A stretch of DNA of 16,229 bases from the NCBI GenBank assembly GCA_023473405.1, contig JAMCZD010000387.1, positions 1 through 16,229 on the forward strand. The letters are read 5' to 3'. Each line of letters begins with the position of its first letter. The stretch's first letter is position 1. Positions 1 through 6,539 of the stretch are shown piece by piece. The notes below the pieces were generated by a model. That model was not told the DNA's origin. It saw only the letters and a list, made by a program, of their open reading frames with translations, and searched no databases. This DNA is from Candidatus Omnitrophota bacterium (GTDB lineage: Bacteria > Verrucomicrobiota > Verrucomicrobiia > Limisphaerales > UBA1319). The position numbers and the translations under genes were made by a program.

Positions 1-325
1 CGACTACCATGGTGGCCGACCAACCCTTGGCGACCAATGAAAGGTAAATGTCGCGTGCCTTGGTGGCGGCTTCTTCCTTGAGTGCCGTGCCGAGAGTCAG
101 CCGCCTCCTGATTCCGCCGAACTCCATCCGGACTGAGTACTCGGGGACTTCGAAAGTCTGTCCATTGTGTTCGTAAGTTCTGCGCTCGACACGAGGACGC
201 CAGAAGCCAACGTGCGTCTTTGGGAGTGACCGGGCGCGTTCACGTCCCGCCCCAGCAGCATCAGGAGTCTTCTGGGCCGTTTCTGGGCCGCGTTTTTGGT
301 CTTGCGCTGTCGCGCCCGATTGCAT
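1..325 (-). CDS. Tyrosine-recombinase integrase, N-terminal part (cut by left edge)
   Basis: The minus-strand frame starts at the ATG at 325-323 and is open to the left edge, giving 108 codons. After a basic, probably disordered stretch (residues 1-38) it reads as the N-terminal DNA-binding part of a phage/island integrase. The stretch at about 51-80 (TYEHNGQTFEVPEYSVRMEF, then GGIRRRLTLGT) is beta-rich. It leads into a helix at about 81-98 (ALKEEAATKARDIYLSLV) and then KGW, the usual run into the core-binding domain. The catalytic domain would lie beyond the window. A longer overlapping frame at 97-330 has no such pattern and was left out. The gene starts about 90 bp from a tRNA 3' fragment, the classic place for an integrase of a tRNA-targeting element. 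The integrase remnant at 1013-1588 seems to belong to the same broad group. The family call rests on motif memory; the reading frame is clear. Confidence 0.7.
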   Translation of the reverse strand, partial: MQSGATAQDQKRGPETAQKTPDAAGAGRERARSLPKTHVGFWRPRVERRTYEHNGQTFEVPEYSVRMEFGGIRRRLTLGTALKEEAATKARDIYLSLVAKGWSATMVV

Positions 326-416
326 CGCAAGACACGATAGTCCCAGAACCAATTGATACCATTGGACTTATTGCGACTTGCTGCAACTCACGGTTACCGC
401 TCGCTACCCCGGGTTT

Positions 417-466
417 TGCGACTCATAATCGCTTGGTCGGCGGTTCAAATCCGTCTGGGCCCACCA
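417..466 (+). repeat. 3' fragment of a tRNA gene (anticodon CAT), probable att site
   Basis: The segment has the 3' two-thirds of a tRNA. There is an anticodon arm (417-433; loop CTCATAA, anticodon CAT; four of five stem pairs form), a 5-nt variable loop (434-438) and a T arm (439-455; GGCGG-TTCAAAT-CCGTC). It ends with the acceptor 3' strand TGGGCCC (456-462), discriminator A463 and an encoded CCA (464-466). The matching 5' acceptor strand GGGCCCA and any D arm are absent upstream (about 385-416), so this is not a working tRNA gene. Integrases of islands and phages commonly recombine within tRNA 3' ends and leave such a fragment at one end of the element. The integrase gene beginning at 325 fits this. 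The intact copy is expected at the other end, outside the window. The likely source is tRNA-Met, or tRNA-Ile2, which is also encoded with CAT. Confidence 0.7.
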
Positions 467-783
467 TTCAGTAAGCATCTATTTGGGTGGAAGCAATTAA
501 TGATATGGCCTTGCCTCCTGCGCGGCGCGATGCACTAACCGGCTCAATCCTCCGCCACCCCGCCTTTTTTCGTGCATCCGCGGTTCGAGCTCTCTGTTAT
601 TGCGTGACTTTTCGTCATGGTCGTTATTGCCGCACCATTGTTGGCAGCTAAGGCGTCCCTCTTGGGCCAACGCGCCCCCAACGCGCTCCAGCCCTGTCAA
701 ACACCCATCGCTCTAATGCCGCGTAACGAAGCCTAAACCCTCTTCGCCGCATGACCGCGCTCGAAATCAACCTGCCAATAGGG

Positions 784-854
784 GCGGGGACGGCCCGTCC
801 CCGCTTCCTCTCTCACTGCTTTGGTGCCACAGCCTGCGGAGACGAGCCGTCTCC
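784..854. repeat. Pair of REP-like palindromes
   Basis: Two related hairpins lie 33 bp apart. The first, at 784-804, has an 8-bp stem GCGGGGAC/GTCCCCGC with loop GGCCC. The second, at 838-854, has a 7-bp stem GGAGACG/CGTCTCC with loop AGC. Both follow one pattern, GGRGACG-loop-CGTCYCC. They lie just upstream of a fragment resembling a RAYT transposase, the protein family associated with REP palindromes, so a REP/BIME-type unit is the simplest reading. No T-tract follows either one, which argues against terminators. Confidence 0.5.
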
Positions 855-869
855 TCCCCAAGACCATGA

Positions 870-1028
870 AACCCGAGGACCTCAAGCGTTTTATCGCTGG
901 ACAACCGCCGGTGGACCGAGCCGCTCACGCCGCAGGACCAGGCCAAAGGCTTCAAAGGCTGGCATTTCTCGAAATACCTGCCCCACTTCGATTCGCCATT
1001 TTGGCCCATTTGCAAAGCCGCGGTCTGA
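870..1028 (+). pseudogene. RAYT (REP-associated tyrosine transposase) remnant, N-terminal piece
   Basis: In the frame that includes the TGG at 912-914, the peptide contains RRWTEPLTPQDQAKGFKGWH followed by FSKYLPHFDSP. This resembles the N-terminus of verrucomicrobial IS200-like/RAYT transposases, where W..PL, GF.GW and YLPHFD patterns precede the catalytic HUH domain. The frame is stopped upstream by TGA at 867-869 and downstream by TGA at 1026-1028. The catalytic region is absent. At about 1005-1015 similarity gives way to the integrase remnant in a different frame, so the two pieces were joined by rearrangement. The adjacent palindromes support the assignment. It rests on about 35 residues. 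Confidence 0.45.
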
Positions 1029-1588
1029 ATGAAAGCATCGCGCTCCATTCCCGCCGTTTGGATCAGAAACCCGTTGATCCTGATTTAGGTGAATTCGTCG
1101 GCATGTATCGAGAAGCCATTCTCAGCCTGGATTCTCCGCCGTCTCCGCAGACCAGGGCGTTTTACCTTAAGAAGCTGAACCTCATCGCCAGACTCCTTCG
1201 GATCAACCGCATTCGCGCCCTGACTCCTGAGAGGATCGACGAATTTAAACATCTTTACACCTCCAAGGGATTGGAGTGTGGGCGCACGCCGGCACAAATC
1301 AGGACCAGCCTCAACACTGTTTTGCGCAATGCCGCCAGTTTGTTCTCACAAGATGCTCTGGCTTGGCACGCGAAGGCTGGGGTTGTATTAACCAATCCTT
1401 TCGCGGGCAAATTGGAACGCGCCGAAATTCGTGGGTACACACCGATGCCGCGCGAAATCCTGGCGCTGATTGTGAGGAATTCAGTCCTGCTGCGGGACGG
1501 CGACCCAAAGGCTCCACCTCCTAGCCCTAATGGCAAACTGACGGACATCCATAAACGCCGAGAAATCTTGATTGCAATGCTGACCAAT
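1013..1588 (+). pseudogene. Tyrosine integrase remnant, truncated at both ends
   Basis: The frame is open from 821 to 1708, but only about 1013-1588 reads as an integrase. It runs from the end of the arm domain, through a SAM-like core-binding domain (GEFVGMYREAIL; YLKKLNLIARLLR; ALTPERIDEFKHLY; TSLNTVLRNAASLFS), to the start of the catalytic domain (TPMPREILALIV; DIHKRREILIAML). The true N-terminus is replaced by the RAYT-like fragment. The catalytic domain, with its R, K, HxxR, H and Tyr residues, is missing. After about 1588 the frame runs through hairpin-forming sequence and is not protein-like. It cannot be an active recombinase. It probably marks an older insertion at this site, now eroded. 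Confidence 0.65.
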
Positions 1589-1608
1589 ATGTCGGTTAGT
1601 ATATTTGA

Positions 1609-1639
1609 TGCCACCGGAAACGGTGGCAGGAACTCCTGC
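1609..1639 (+). other. Overlapping, mutually exclusive hairpins
   Basis: TGCCACCG (1609-1616) pairs perfectly with CGGTGGCA (1621-1628) around a GAAA tetraloop. GCAGG (1626-1630) can pair with CCTGC (1635-1639) around AACT. The two stems share bases 1626-1628, so they compete. They sit where the integrase remnant loses protein character, about 25 bp before a strong hairpin. This may be the structured end of a mobile element or part of an RNA regulator. I do not recognise the family. Confidence 0.35.
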
Positions 1640-1660
1640 ACCTTAGTGTGTAGTGAATCC

Positions 1661-1691
1661 AAGCCCCGCGCACGTCGCGGGGTTTCCGTTT
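1661..1691 (+). terminator. Hairpin with T-rich tail, probable terminator
   Basis: CCCCGCG (1664-1670) pairs with CGCGGGG (1676-1682) around CACGT. The stem can extend by G-T and A-T pairs to AAG/TTT, and TTTCCGTTTT follows on the plus strand. Read on the minus strand the hairpin lies just past the end of the unit at 1697-2948 but lacks a T-run, so plus-strand termination is the better reading. It may serve both directions. Confidence 0.55.
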
Positions 1692-1696
1692 TCCAG

Positions 1697-2220
1697 TCAT
1701 GGGCCTAGCAGTGTTGAATTAGCCTGCATTTTGCGCAACCACTGACCATCGGGCGGGAACGCTGTTCCCAGCGCCAGCCCGTACTTCGTGTAAACCAGCG
1801 AGATAAAGTAGATCACCCCTTTGCCCAGCGTGATGGAAATGCGTTTCTCCCCCGCCGGGCATTTGGCCCGAACTGACGGGGCTTCATTGAGTGGTTGTTC
1901 ACGTAAATCTTCGTTTTCGGCACCCGCATTTCCAGAACCAGGCGAATCCAAGGCGCTCGGCGCAGTCGCTCGAGAGCAAGTTCGCCGGTTTTTTGGTGTT
2001 GGTATTGCGACCAACCGGTTGTCTTGCCAAACACCTTCTGGAAACCGCCTTCCGTGCCAGCGACAATCAGTGTCCGGTCTTCCAGCCAAACAAACTCCGG
2101 TGTCTGCGGCGGACTTGTCACCAAGTCGTCGAAATAAATTTTGCGCGCCTCGGCCTCCAACTGCTCCAGCGGCCAGTCCGCCGGCAGGACCAGTTTGTCC
2201 AATTCCACAGGTTCACTCAC
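1697..2220 (-). pseudogene. Frameshifted partner of the DUF3800 gene, unrecognised (possible BECR-fold RNase)
   Basis: Translation starts at GTG 2220-2218, whose GTGA overlaps the stop of the upstream DUF3800 gene, so the two are translationally coupled. The first frame is convincing through VLEMRVPKTKIYVNNHS, then ends poorly at 1813. A second frame, overlapping it, continues with KRISITLGKGVIYFISLVY and GLALGTAFPPDGQWLRKM and stops at 1697-1699. Adding one G to the five-G run (C-run 1849-1853 on the plus strand) joins them into a protein of about 174 residues. A single-base deletion is the likely lesion; sequencing error or programmed slippage on the G-run are alternatives. The C-terminal order (PWI.LVLE, a charged strand, YFISLVY, then LGTAFP and RKM) recalls Barnase-EndoU-ColicinE5/D-RelE (BECR) fold nucleases, but I cannot name a family. 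The role is unknown. Confidence 0.6.
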
Positions 2221-2948
2221 GACCAGATGCGCCAGATATTGAACCGTTGCGAACTTGGCAAATTCGAGCCTTTCAAATCTGGTCGTTTGAATTGGGCAGC
2301 GATATGCTGGGCCAATGCGGTCTTGGCCGGGCTTGCAATAAGGGCGTTTTGTTCATAACCCACTGCGCCAATGAAGACATCCGCCACCTGGCAGAACGGG
2401 TTATACTGCGAGTTCACGCACTCCAGCGACTTCAGCCACGCCCGTTTGATGCATTCGTTCTCTAATACCTGCCTCAAGCGACGCGGCCCGGAGCGCAGAC
2501 TCTCTGGCTTGAAATCAATGGAGAGGAAATAAGTGTTCCAATTGCCCATCCATTGTTTGAGGCAATGCCAATAGAAAACCCAGAAGCCAAGCTGGCGGTC
2601 GTTCTGGAAATATTTGTCGTGATCCACCCTGGACTTGTCCACCACAATGCAACGAAAATGGATGTCCGCACGGGACGCGATGAAGTCCGTTACCGCCTGA
2701 TAACCCGCGAGCTTAGCCCGGCTCACCTTGCCCCACTTCAACTCGCCGCTAATGCCATGCCGCTCCCGGACGGCTTGCAGGCCCTGCAGAATTTCGCCGC
2801 GCTTCTCGCGGAGCAACCATAAGCCGCCAATGACCATAAATCACTGATGGCTCTGGCCCTCATGGCGGCTCTCGTCGCAATAGATGCTGACTTCGGTATT
2901 CGAAAACGGACCGTATAGAGTTCTGATGGTTGTTGGCTGGGCATTCAC
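2217..2948 (-). pseudogene. DUF3800 protein with an in-frame stop codon
   Basis: From GTG 2948-2946, preceded by GGAG seven bases upstream, the frame reads a 35-codon N-terminus ending SIYCDESRHEGQSHQ. It then meets TGA at 2843-2841 and resumes with FMVIGGLWLLREKRGEILQG. Downstream it includes GELKWGKVS, FRCIVVDK, FLSIDFKP and a C-terminal QVADVFIGAVGYEQN. This is the order seen in DUF3800 proteins, which are predicted RNase H-like metal-dependent enzymes. The family's N-terminal YCDES acidic motif lies upstream of the stop. The stop is most simply one C-to-T change from CGA (Arg). Translation restarted at ATG 2837 would give 206 residues without YCDES, probably inactive. The gene is followed by and overlaps the frameshifted partner by GTGA. 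DUF3800 genes are often found in defence or mobile contexts, which fits this region. Confidence 0.75.
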
Positions 2949-3490
2949 GTCACATCTCCATTTGCCGGTGATTGCCCAACTCCAGGCAGCCTACCGCCGC
3001 TTCCAAATGCCTGCCGCCCGCATGATCCAATCCGTCCATGGTTCAAATCTTGAACCAACAAGGCGTCCAAGGAAAGCCAATCTGCGGCTGAACCCAAATC
3101 CCGACGCGGGCATTCAATGGTTCGATCAATCAAGCCCTTGCCCGCGATTCCTATGCCCCAAGGAAAAACCTGATTACGCCGTGGCTCGAAAAAAAGGTCC
3201 CAAAAACATTTTCCCGGTTACGCAGGGGGGGGGATATAGTTAATGGCACACGGGACGCCGGCACCCGACAAGGTAAAGGCCCCAATCCATTCAGTTGACC
3301 GCCCTCCCCACGCCACCCGGAAACCCGGCGAACCGCGTTTAAATCCGATGTACACCCGGGCGTACTGAGCAGGCCGACCCTACCCAATCAATCATGGAAA
3401 ACAGCATTCCACGCGATGTTTTTAACCATACTATTGCCATGCCAACTCTATTTGCGTTCCGGAAGATCTTCGTAACTCCTTGATAAGGAA
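2949..3490. other. Intergenic stretch without a supported gene
   Basis: No frame on either strand reads like a protein here. Visible structure includes an 8-bp inverted repeat TGGTTCAA-ATC-TTGAACCA at 3039-3057, upstream of the DUF3800 unit and possibly an operator. There is also a run of nine G at 3225-3233. This is where the rest of the atp operon might have been expected, but no gamma-subunit remnant is visible. Confidence 0.5.
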
Positions 3491-3566
<76 letters not shown>

Positions 3567-3656
3567 ACACGGCGTCGTTATTCAACTGTGCTCGAAGGGA
3601 TTAAGCAAGGTCAATTTCACAAACAAGCGAAGGAAATCACTGCCGGGCCAGCCCAA

Positions 3657-5189
3657 TCATGGTTGGGACTCGGCGAACTCGGCCAGGGCAGCCTTGAGTT
3701 CGGCGATCATGCCGTCGGAAAGGGTGGCTTCGCGGCGGATTTTGGACATCAAATCGCTCTTGCGATGGACCAGGTATTCGGCCACTTGCCGTTGGCGCTC
3801 TTTCATTTTGTCGATGGCCACGCCATCGAAGAATCCGTTTTGCACGGCCCAGAGGATAGCGATCTGGATTTCCAAAGGAACAGGGCTGTATTGAGGCTGT
3901 TTAAAGACCTCGATGATCCGTTTGCCCCGTTCGATTTGCGCCTGGGTCTTGGCGTCCAGGTCCGATCCGAACTGGGCGAATGCAGCCAGTTCGCGAAACT
4001 GGGCCAATTCGAGTTTGATTCGTCCGGCGACCTGTTTCATCGCCTTGACCTGGGCGGCGGAGCCGACGCGAGAGACCGACAACCCGACGGAAATGGCAGG
4101 GCGAACACCCTGATAGAACAAATCGGTTTCGAGGTAGATTTGGCCGTCGGTGATGGAAATGACGTTGGTAGGGATATATGCCGAGACGTCGCCGAGCTGG
4201 GTTTCAATGATTGGGAGCGCGGTCAGAGAGCCGTTGCCGTATTTCTCATTCAGGCGGGCTGAGCGTTCGAGCAGCCGGCTGTGGAGGTAAAAGACATCGC
4301 CCGGATAAGCCTCGCGTCCGGACGGGCGCTTCAATACCAGCGAGACCTGGCGGTAAGCATTGGCGTGCTTGGACAAATCATCGTAAATGATCAAGGCGTC
4401 CATGCCGTTGTCCATGAACCACTCGCCCATGGCGCAGCCGGCGAATGGGGCCAGGTATTGGTTGGTGGCGGACTCGGAGGCGGAGGCGGTGACCACGATG
4501 GTGTATGGCATTGCCCCGGCTTCTTCGAGCACACTGATGATGCGGGCGACATTGGCGCGTTTCTGGCCAACGGCGACGTATATGCAATACAAAGGACGGT
4601 ATGCGGAATCGCCAGCCTCCTCTGCCGCGCGATTGAGTCGGGCCTGGTTGATGATGGTGTCGACACAGAGCGTTGTTTTGCCGGTTGAACGGTCGCCAAT
4701 TACCAGCTCGCGCTGGCCACGTCCAATGGGGATCATGGCATCGATGGCCATAATGCCGGTTTGGACGGGCTGATTGACAGGGCGGCGCTTGACGATACCG
4801 GGCGCGATTTTCTCGACCGGGTAGTAAGCGTCAGTCTTTACAGGGCCTTTGCCGTCGACCGGTTCGCCGAGTGCGTCAACGACGCGACCGAGCAGGCCTT
4901 TGCCGACGGGGACCTGCAACAGCTTGCTGGTGGTGCGGACTTCGCGGCCTTCCTTAATGGATGTATAATCGCCAATCACGATTGCCCCAACCTCGGCTTC
5001 TTCCAGGTTTAGGGCTAATCCCTTGGTCCCTTGGCCGAAGTCGATCATCTCGTTCATCATGACATCGCTCAAGCCAACGATTCGGGCGACGCCATCGCCG
5101 ATTTCGCGGACGATTCCAACGTTTTGGCGGGTGGCCGACGTTTTAACACCGGCTATTTGTGCTTCAATTTCCTGCAAGATGGTATTCAT
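3657..5189 (-). CDS. atpA: F-type ATP synthase subunit alpha
   Basis: This is the alpha subunit of the catalytic F1 head on the cytoplasmic side of the membrane. It carries the non-catalytic nucleotide sites and lends an arginine to the beta active site. The P-loop GDRSTGKTT is at about residues 165-173 (E. coli has GDRQTGKT), with IYDDLSKHA downstream and PAISVGLSVSRVGSAAQ containing the arginine finger. I place the start at ATG 5189-5187, one base after the atpH stop. This gives MNTILQEIEAQIAGVK and 510 residues, the normal length. A 20-residue extension back to 5249 would lie inside atpH and is not alpha-like. It is the last atp gene here: atpG, atpD and atpC do not follow, and a tRNA-Phe and mobile debris come next. 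Confidence 0.97.
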   Translation of the reverse strand: MNTILQEIEAQIAGVKTSATRQNVGIVREIGDGVARIVGLSDVMMNEMIDFGQGTKGLALNLEEAEVGAIVIGDYTSIKEGREVRTTSKLLQVPVGKGLLGRVVDALGEPVDGKGPVKTDAYYPVEKIAPGIVKRRPVNQPVQTGIMAIDAMIPIGRGQRELVIGDRSTGKTTLCVDTIINQARLNRAAEEAGDSAYRPLYCIYVAVGQKRANVARIISVLEEAGAMPYTIVVTASASESATNQYLAPFAGCAMGEWFMDNGMDALIIYDDLSKHANAYRQVSLVLKRPSGREAYPGDVFYLHSRLLERSARLNEKYGNGSLTALPIIETQLGDVSAYIPTNVISITDGQIYLETDLFYQGVRPAISVGLSVSRVGSAAQVKAMKQVAGRIKLELAQFRELAAFAQFGSDLDAKTQAQIERGKRIIEVFKQPQYSPVPLEIQIAILWAVQNGFFDGVAIDKMKERQRQVAEYLVHRKSDLMSKIRREATLSDGMIAELKAALAEFAESQP

Positions 5190-5190
5190 T

Positions 5191-5583
5191 TCAAAAGCTC
5201 TCGCGCAATTCTTCCAGATGCGCATGGATAGTGCCATCAAAGACGTCACTGCCCACTTGGACCCGCACGCCCCCCAGCAAGGCCGGATTCCGGGTGAATC
5301 TGAATTGCAGCCCGGGGCCGTATTGGCGGGTCAAATGGGCTTGAAAAGCGGCTTGAAGGGATGGCGGCAGGGGCACGGCGGAGTCGATCCGGGCCAGGCG
5401 CCGGTCAAATTCCAATTGAACCAGGCGCTTGAAGTGAACCAAGACCTGAAGGAAGCCGCGCGGCTGCCGGGTCAAAAAGTCCCGGACCAGTGTGCGGATG
5501 CGGTTATCGTCCAGGGCACCATTGACCATGCAAAGGCGGAGTAATTGTTTGGCCTGGCGCCGGGCCTGGGGAGGTATCTTCAT
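5191..5583 (-). CDS. atpH: F-type ATP synthase subunit delta, short form
   Basis: Delta joins the F1 head to the peripheral stalk. The frame has 130 residues against about 175-180 in E. coli. The C-terminal part is typical: ALLGGVRVQVGSDVFDGTIH aligns with the IRAGDMVIDGSVRGRLE region of E. coli delta. Upstream, KQLLRLCMVNGALDDNRI fits the last helices of the N-terminal domain. The first four or so helices, which contact the alpha N-termini, are missing. An in-frame TGA lies nine codons before the ATG, and only 54 bp separate it from atpF, so a longer start is not possible. I believe related Verrucomicrobiota also have a short delta, so this is probably a lineage trait and not a lesion. It sits between atpF and atpA in the standard order. 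Confidence 0.88.
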   Translation of the reverse strand: MKIPPQARRQAKQLLRLCMVNGALDDNRIRTLVRDFLTRQPRGFLQVLVHFKRLVQLEFDRRLARIDSAVPLPPSLQAAFQAHLTRQYGPGLQFRFTRNPALLGGVRVQVGSDVFDGTIHAHLEELRESF

Positions 5584-5637
5584 TAGGCGGACATTATTGA
5601 GTGATCACGATTGAAACACATTGCGGGCATTCAAACG

Positions 5638-6189
5638 TCAGGCGGCCAATTGTCTCTGCGCCTCCTCGGCCAGGCGTTGCTGGTCTTCGGTGGTTAGAAT
5701 TTTGCCAGTGACATGGGTGGTGGTTTCGACAACCAACCGGCCAAACTCGCGTCGCAACTCGGTCATCATGCGCGCGTGGTCCAGGGCGGCTGCTTCGTGG
5801 GCCTTGGCGAGAATCTGTTCGGCATTGGCGATTGCCTTTTGGGTTTCGATCTCATGGACCCTGGCCGCCGCGGCCTGTGCCTCGGCGATGAGGCGATTTG
5901 CCTGCAATTGAGTCTGTTGCAGCACCTCGCGGCGGGCGGCCTCGGTCTTGGCCAGTTCTTCCTTGATTTTTTCAGCGTTGGCCAGGCCTTCGGCAATGCG
6001 TTGTTTGCGTTCTTCAAGGACTTGCAGGATCGGTTTGTAAGCGAAGCGTTGAAGGAGAAGGGCGACAATGCAGAAACTGATTACCTGGGCGATAAAGTGC
6101 GGCCAATTGACGCCGAACGTCCTGGCGATTTGATCAAATGTGCCGCCTGTCTCAGCTCCAGCGGCGGCCAATAATAGGTAAGAAAACAT
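5638..6189 (-). CDS. atpF: F-type ATP synthase subunit b
   Basis: This is the peripheral stalk subunit, with one membrane anchor and a long cytoplasmic coiled coil that holds the F1 head against subunit a. The 183-residue protein has a short N-terminus, a single hydrophobic helix at about 33-47 (FIAQVISFCIVALLL), then YKPILQVLEERKQRIAEGL. After that it is almost continuous Ala/Glu/Gln/Lys/Arg-rich helix to the end, as expected of the b dimer. It lies 52 bp downstream of atpE and 54 bp upstream of atpH. No b' paralogue is present. I see no clear Shine-Dalgarno before the start at 6189; the order and the helix that follows support this start. Confidence 0.95.
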   Translation of the reverse strand: MFSYLLLAAAGAETGGTFDQIARTFGVNWPHFIAQVISFCIVALLLQRFAYKPILQVLEERKQRIAEGLANAEKIKEELAKTEAARREVLQQTQLQANRLIAEAQAAAARVHEIETQKAIANAEQILAKAHEAAALDHARMMTELRREFGRLVVETTTHVTGKILTTEDQQRLAEEAQRQLAA

Positions 6190-6241
6190 AGCGCAATAAG
6201 GTCAGCTCAGGCGCGGAGCGGGTGCGCCCCGCGCCGGCAGT

Positions 6242-6460
6242 TCACTTGCCATTCCAGAGAAACAGGGCAAAGAAAACGATCCCTTCGGCAAAGGCCGTGC
6301 TAAGGATCGCCTGGACGAGAATCTTGGTCGCCGCGCCGGGATTGCGTCCCACCGCGTCGGAGGCTCTCATACCGATCAGGCCCACACCGATGGAGGCGCC
6401 GAAGGCAGCCGCCGCGATGTGAATATTGCCCGATATTTCTGCTAAGAGGGGTATGATCAT
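6242..6460 (-). CDS. atpE: F-type ATP synthase subunit c
   Basis: This is the rotor-ring proteolipid of Fo. The 72 residues form two membrane helices. The first is glycine-rich (AAAAFGASIGVGLIG, about 16-30), followed by the polar loop GRNPGA that contacts F1. The second carries the ion-binding carboxylate Glu59 (STAFAEGIVFFALFL). Gly and Ile follow the Glu instead of the Ser/Tyr pattern of sodium-dependent rings, so proton coupling is likely. A purine-rich AAAGGAAAG lies upstream of the ATG at 6460. A 79-bp gap separates it from atpB. Its length is slightly below E. coli (79), within the normal range. Confidence 0.96.
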   Translation of the reverse strand: MIIPLLAEISGNIHIAAAAFGASIGVGLIGMRASDAVGRNPGAATKILVQAILSTAFAEGIVFFALFLWNGK

Positions 6461-6539
6461 ATATGTCGTTCTTTCCTTTTACTGTGCTCAACGGCCCTCG
6501 CAAAACCGGTCACGAACCGGCCGTTGAAATTGGATGGGC

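Larger units (their letters stand above)
326..865. other. Intergenic accessory region around the att-like site
   Basis: Apart from the tRNA fragment (417-466) and the palindromes at 784-854, I see no credible gene here. Short frames on both strands look like shadows. An inverted repeat CCAAT-7 nt-ATTGG at 349-365 lies 24 bp upstream of the integrase start and could be an operator, but it is short. The 470-780 stretch has no recognisable feature. Confidence 0.5.

Noticed and set aside
97..330. 77-residue minus-strand frame at the left edge
   Set aside because: It overlaps the integrase frame starting at 325, which carries clear integrase motifs; this frame does not.
417..466. Functional tRNA gene with anticodon CAT
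   Set aside because: No D arm and no 5' acceptor strand complementary to TGGGCCC exist upstream; only the 3' portion is present.
2952..3041. 29-codon minus-strand frame just upstream of the DUF3800 start
   Set aside because: It is too short, has no recognisable motif, and is in a different frame; there is not enough to call a leader peptide or antitoxin.
3225..3233. Run of nine G as a G-quadruplex or phase-variation tract
   Set aside because: It lies in a gene-free stretch with no flanking G-tracts and no reading frame to switch.
3588..4262. Long plus-strand frame opposite atpA
   Set aside because: It is a shadow of atpA, whose motifs and length are unambiguous. The same holds for plus-strand frames opposite the other atp genes.
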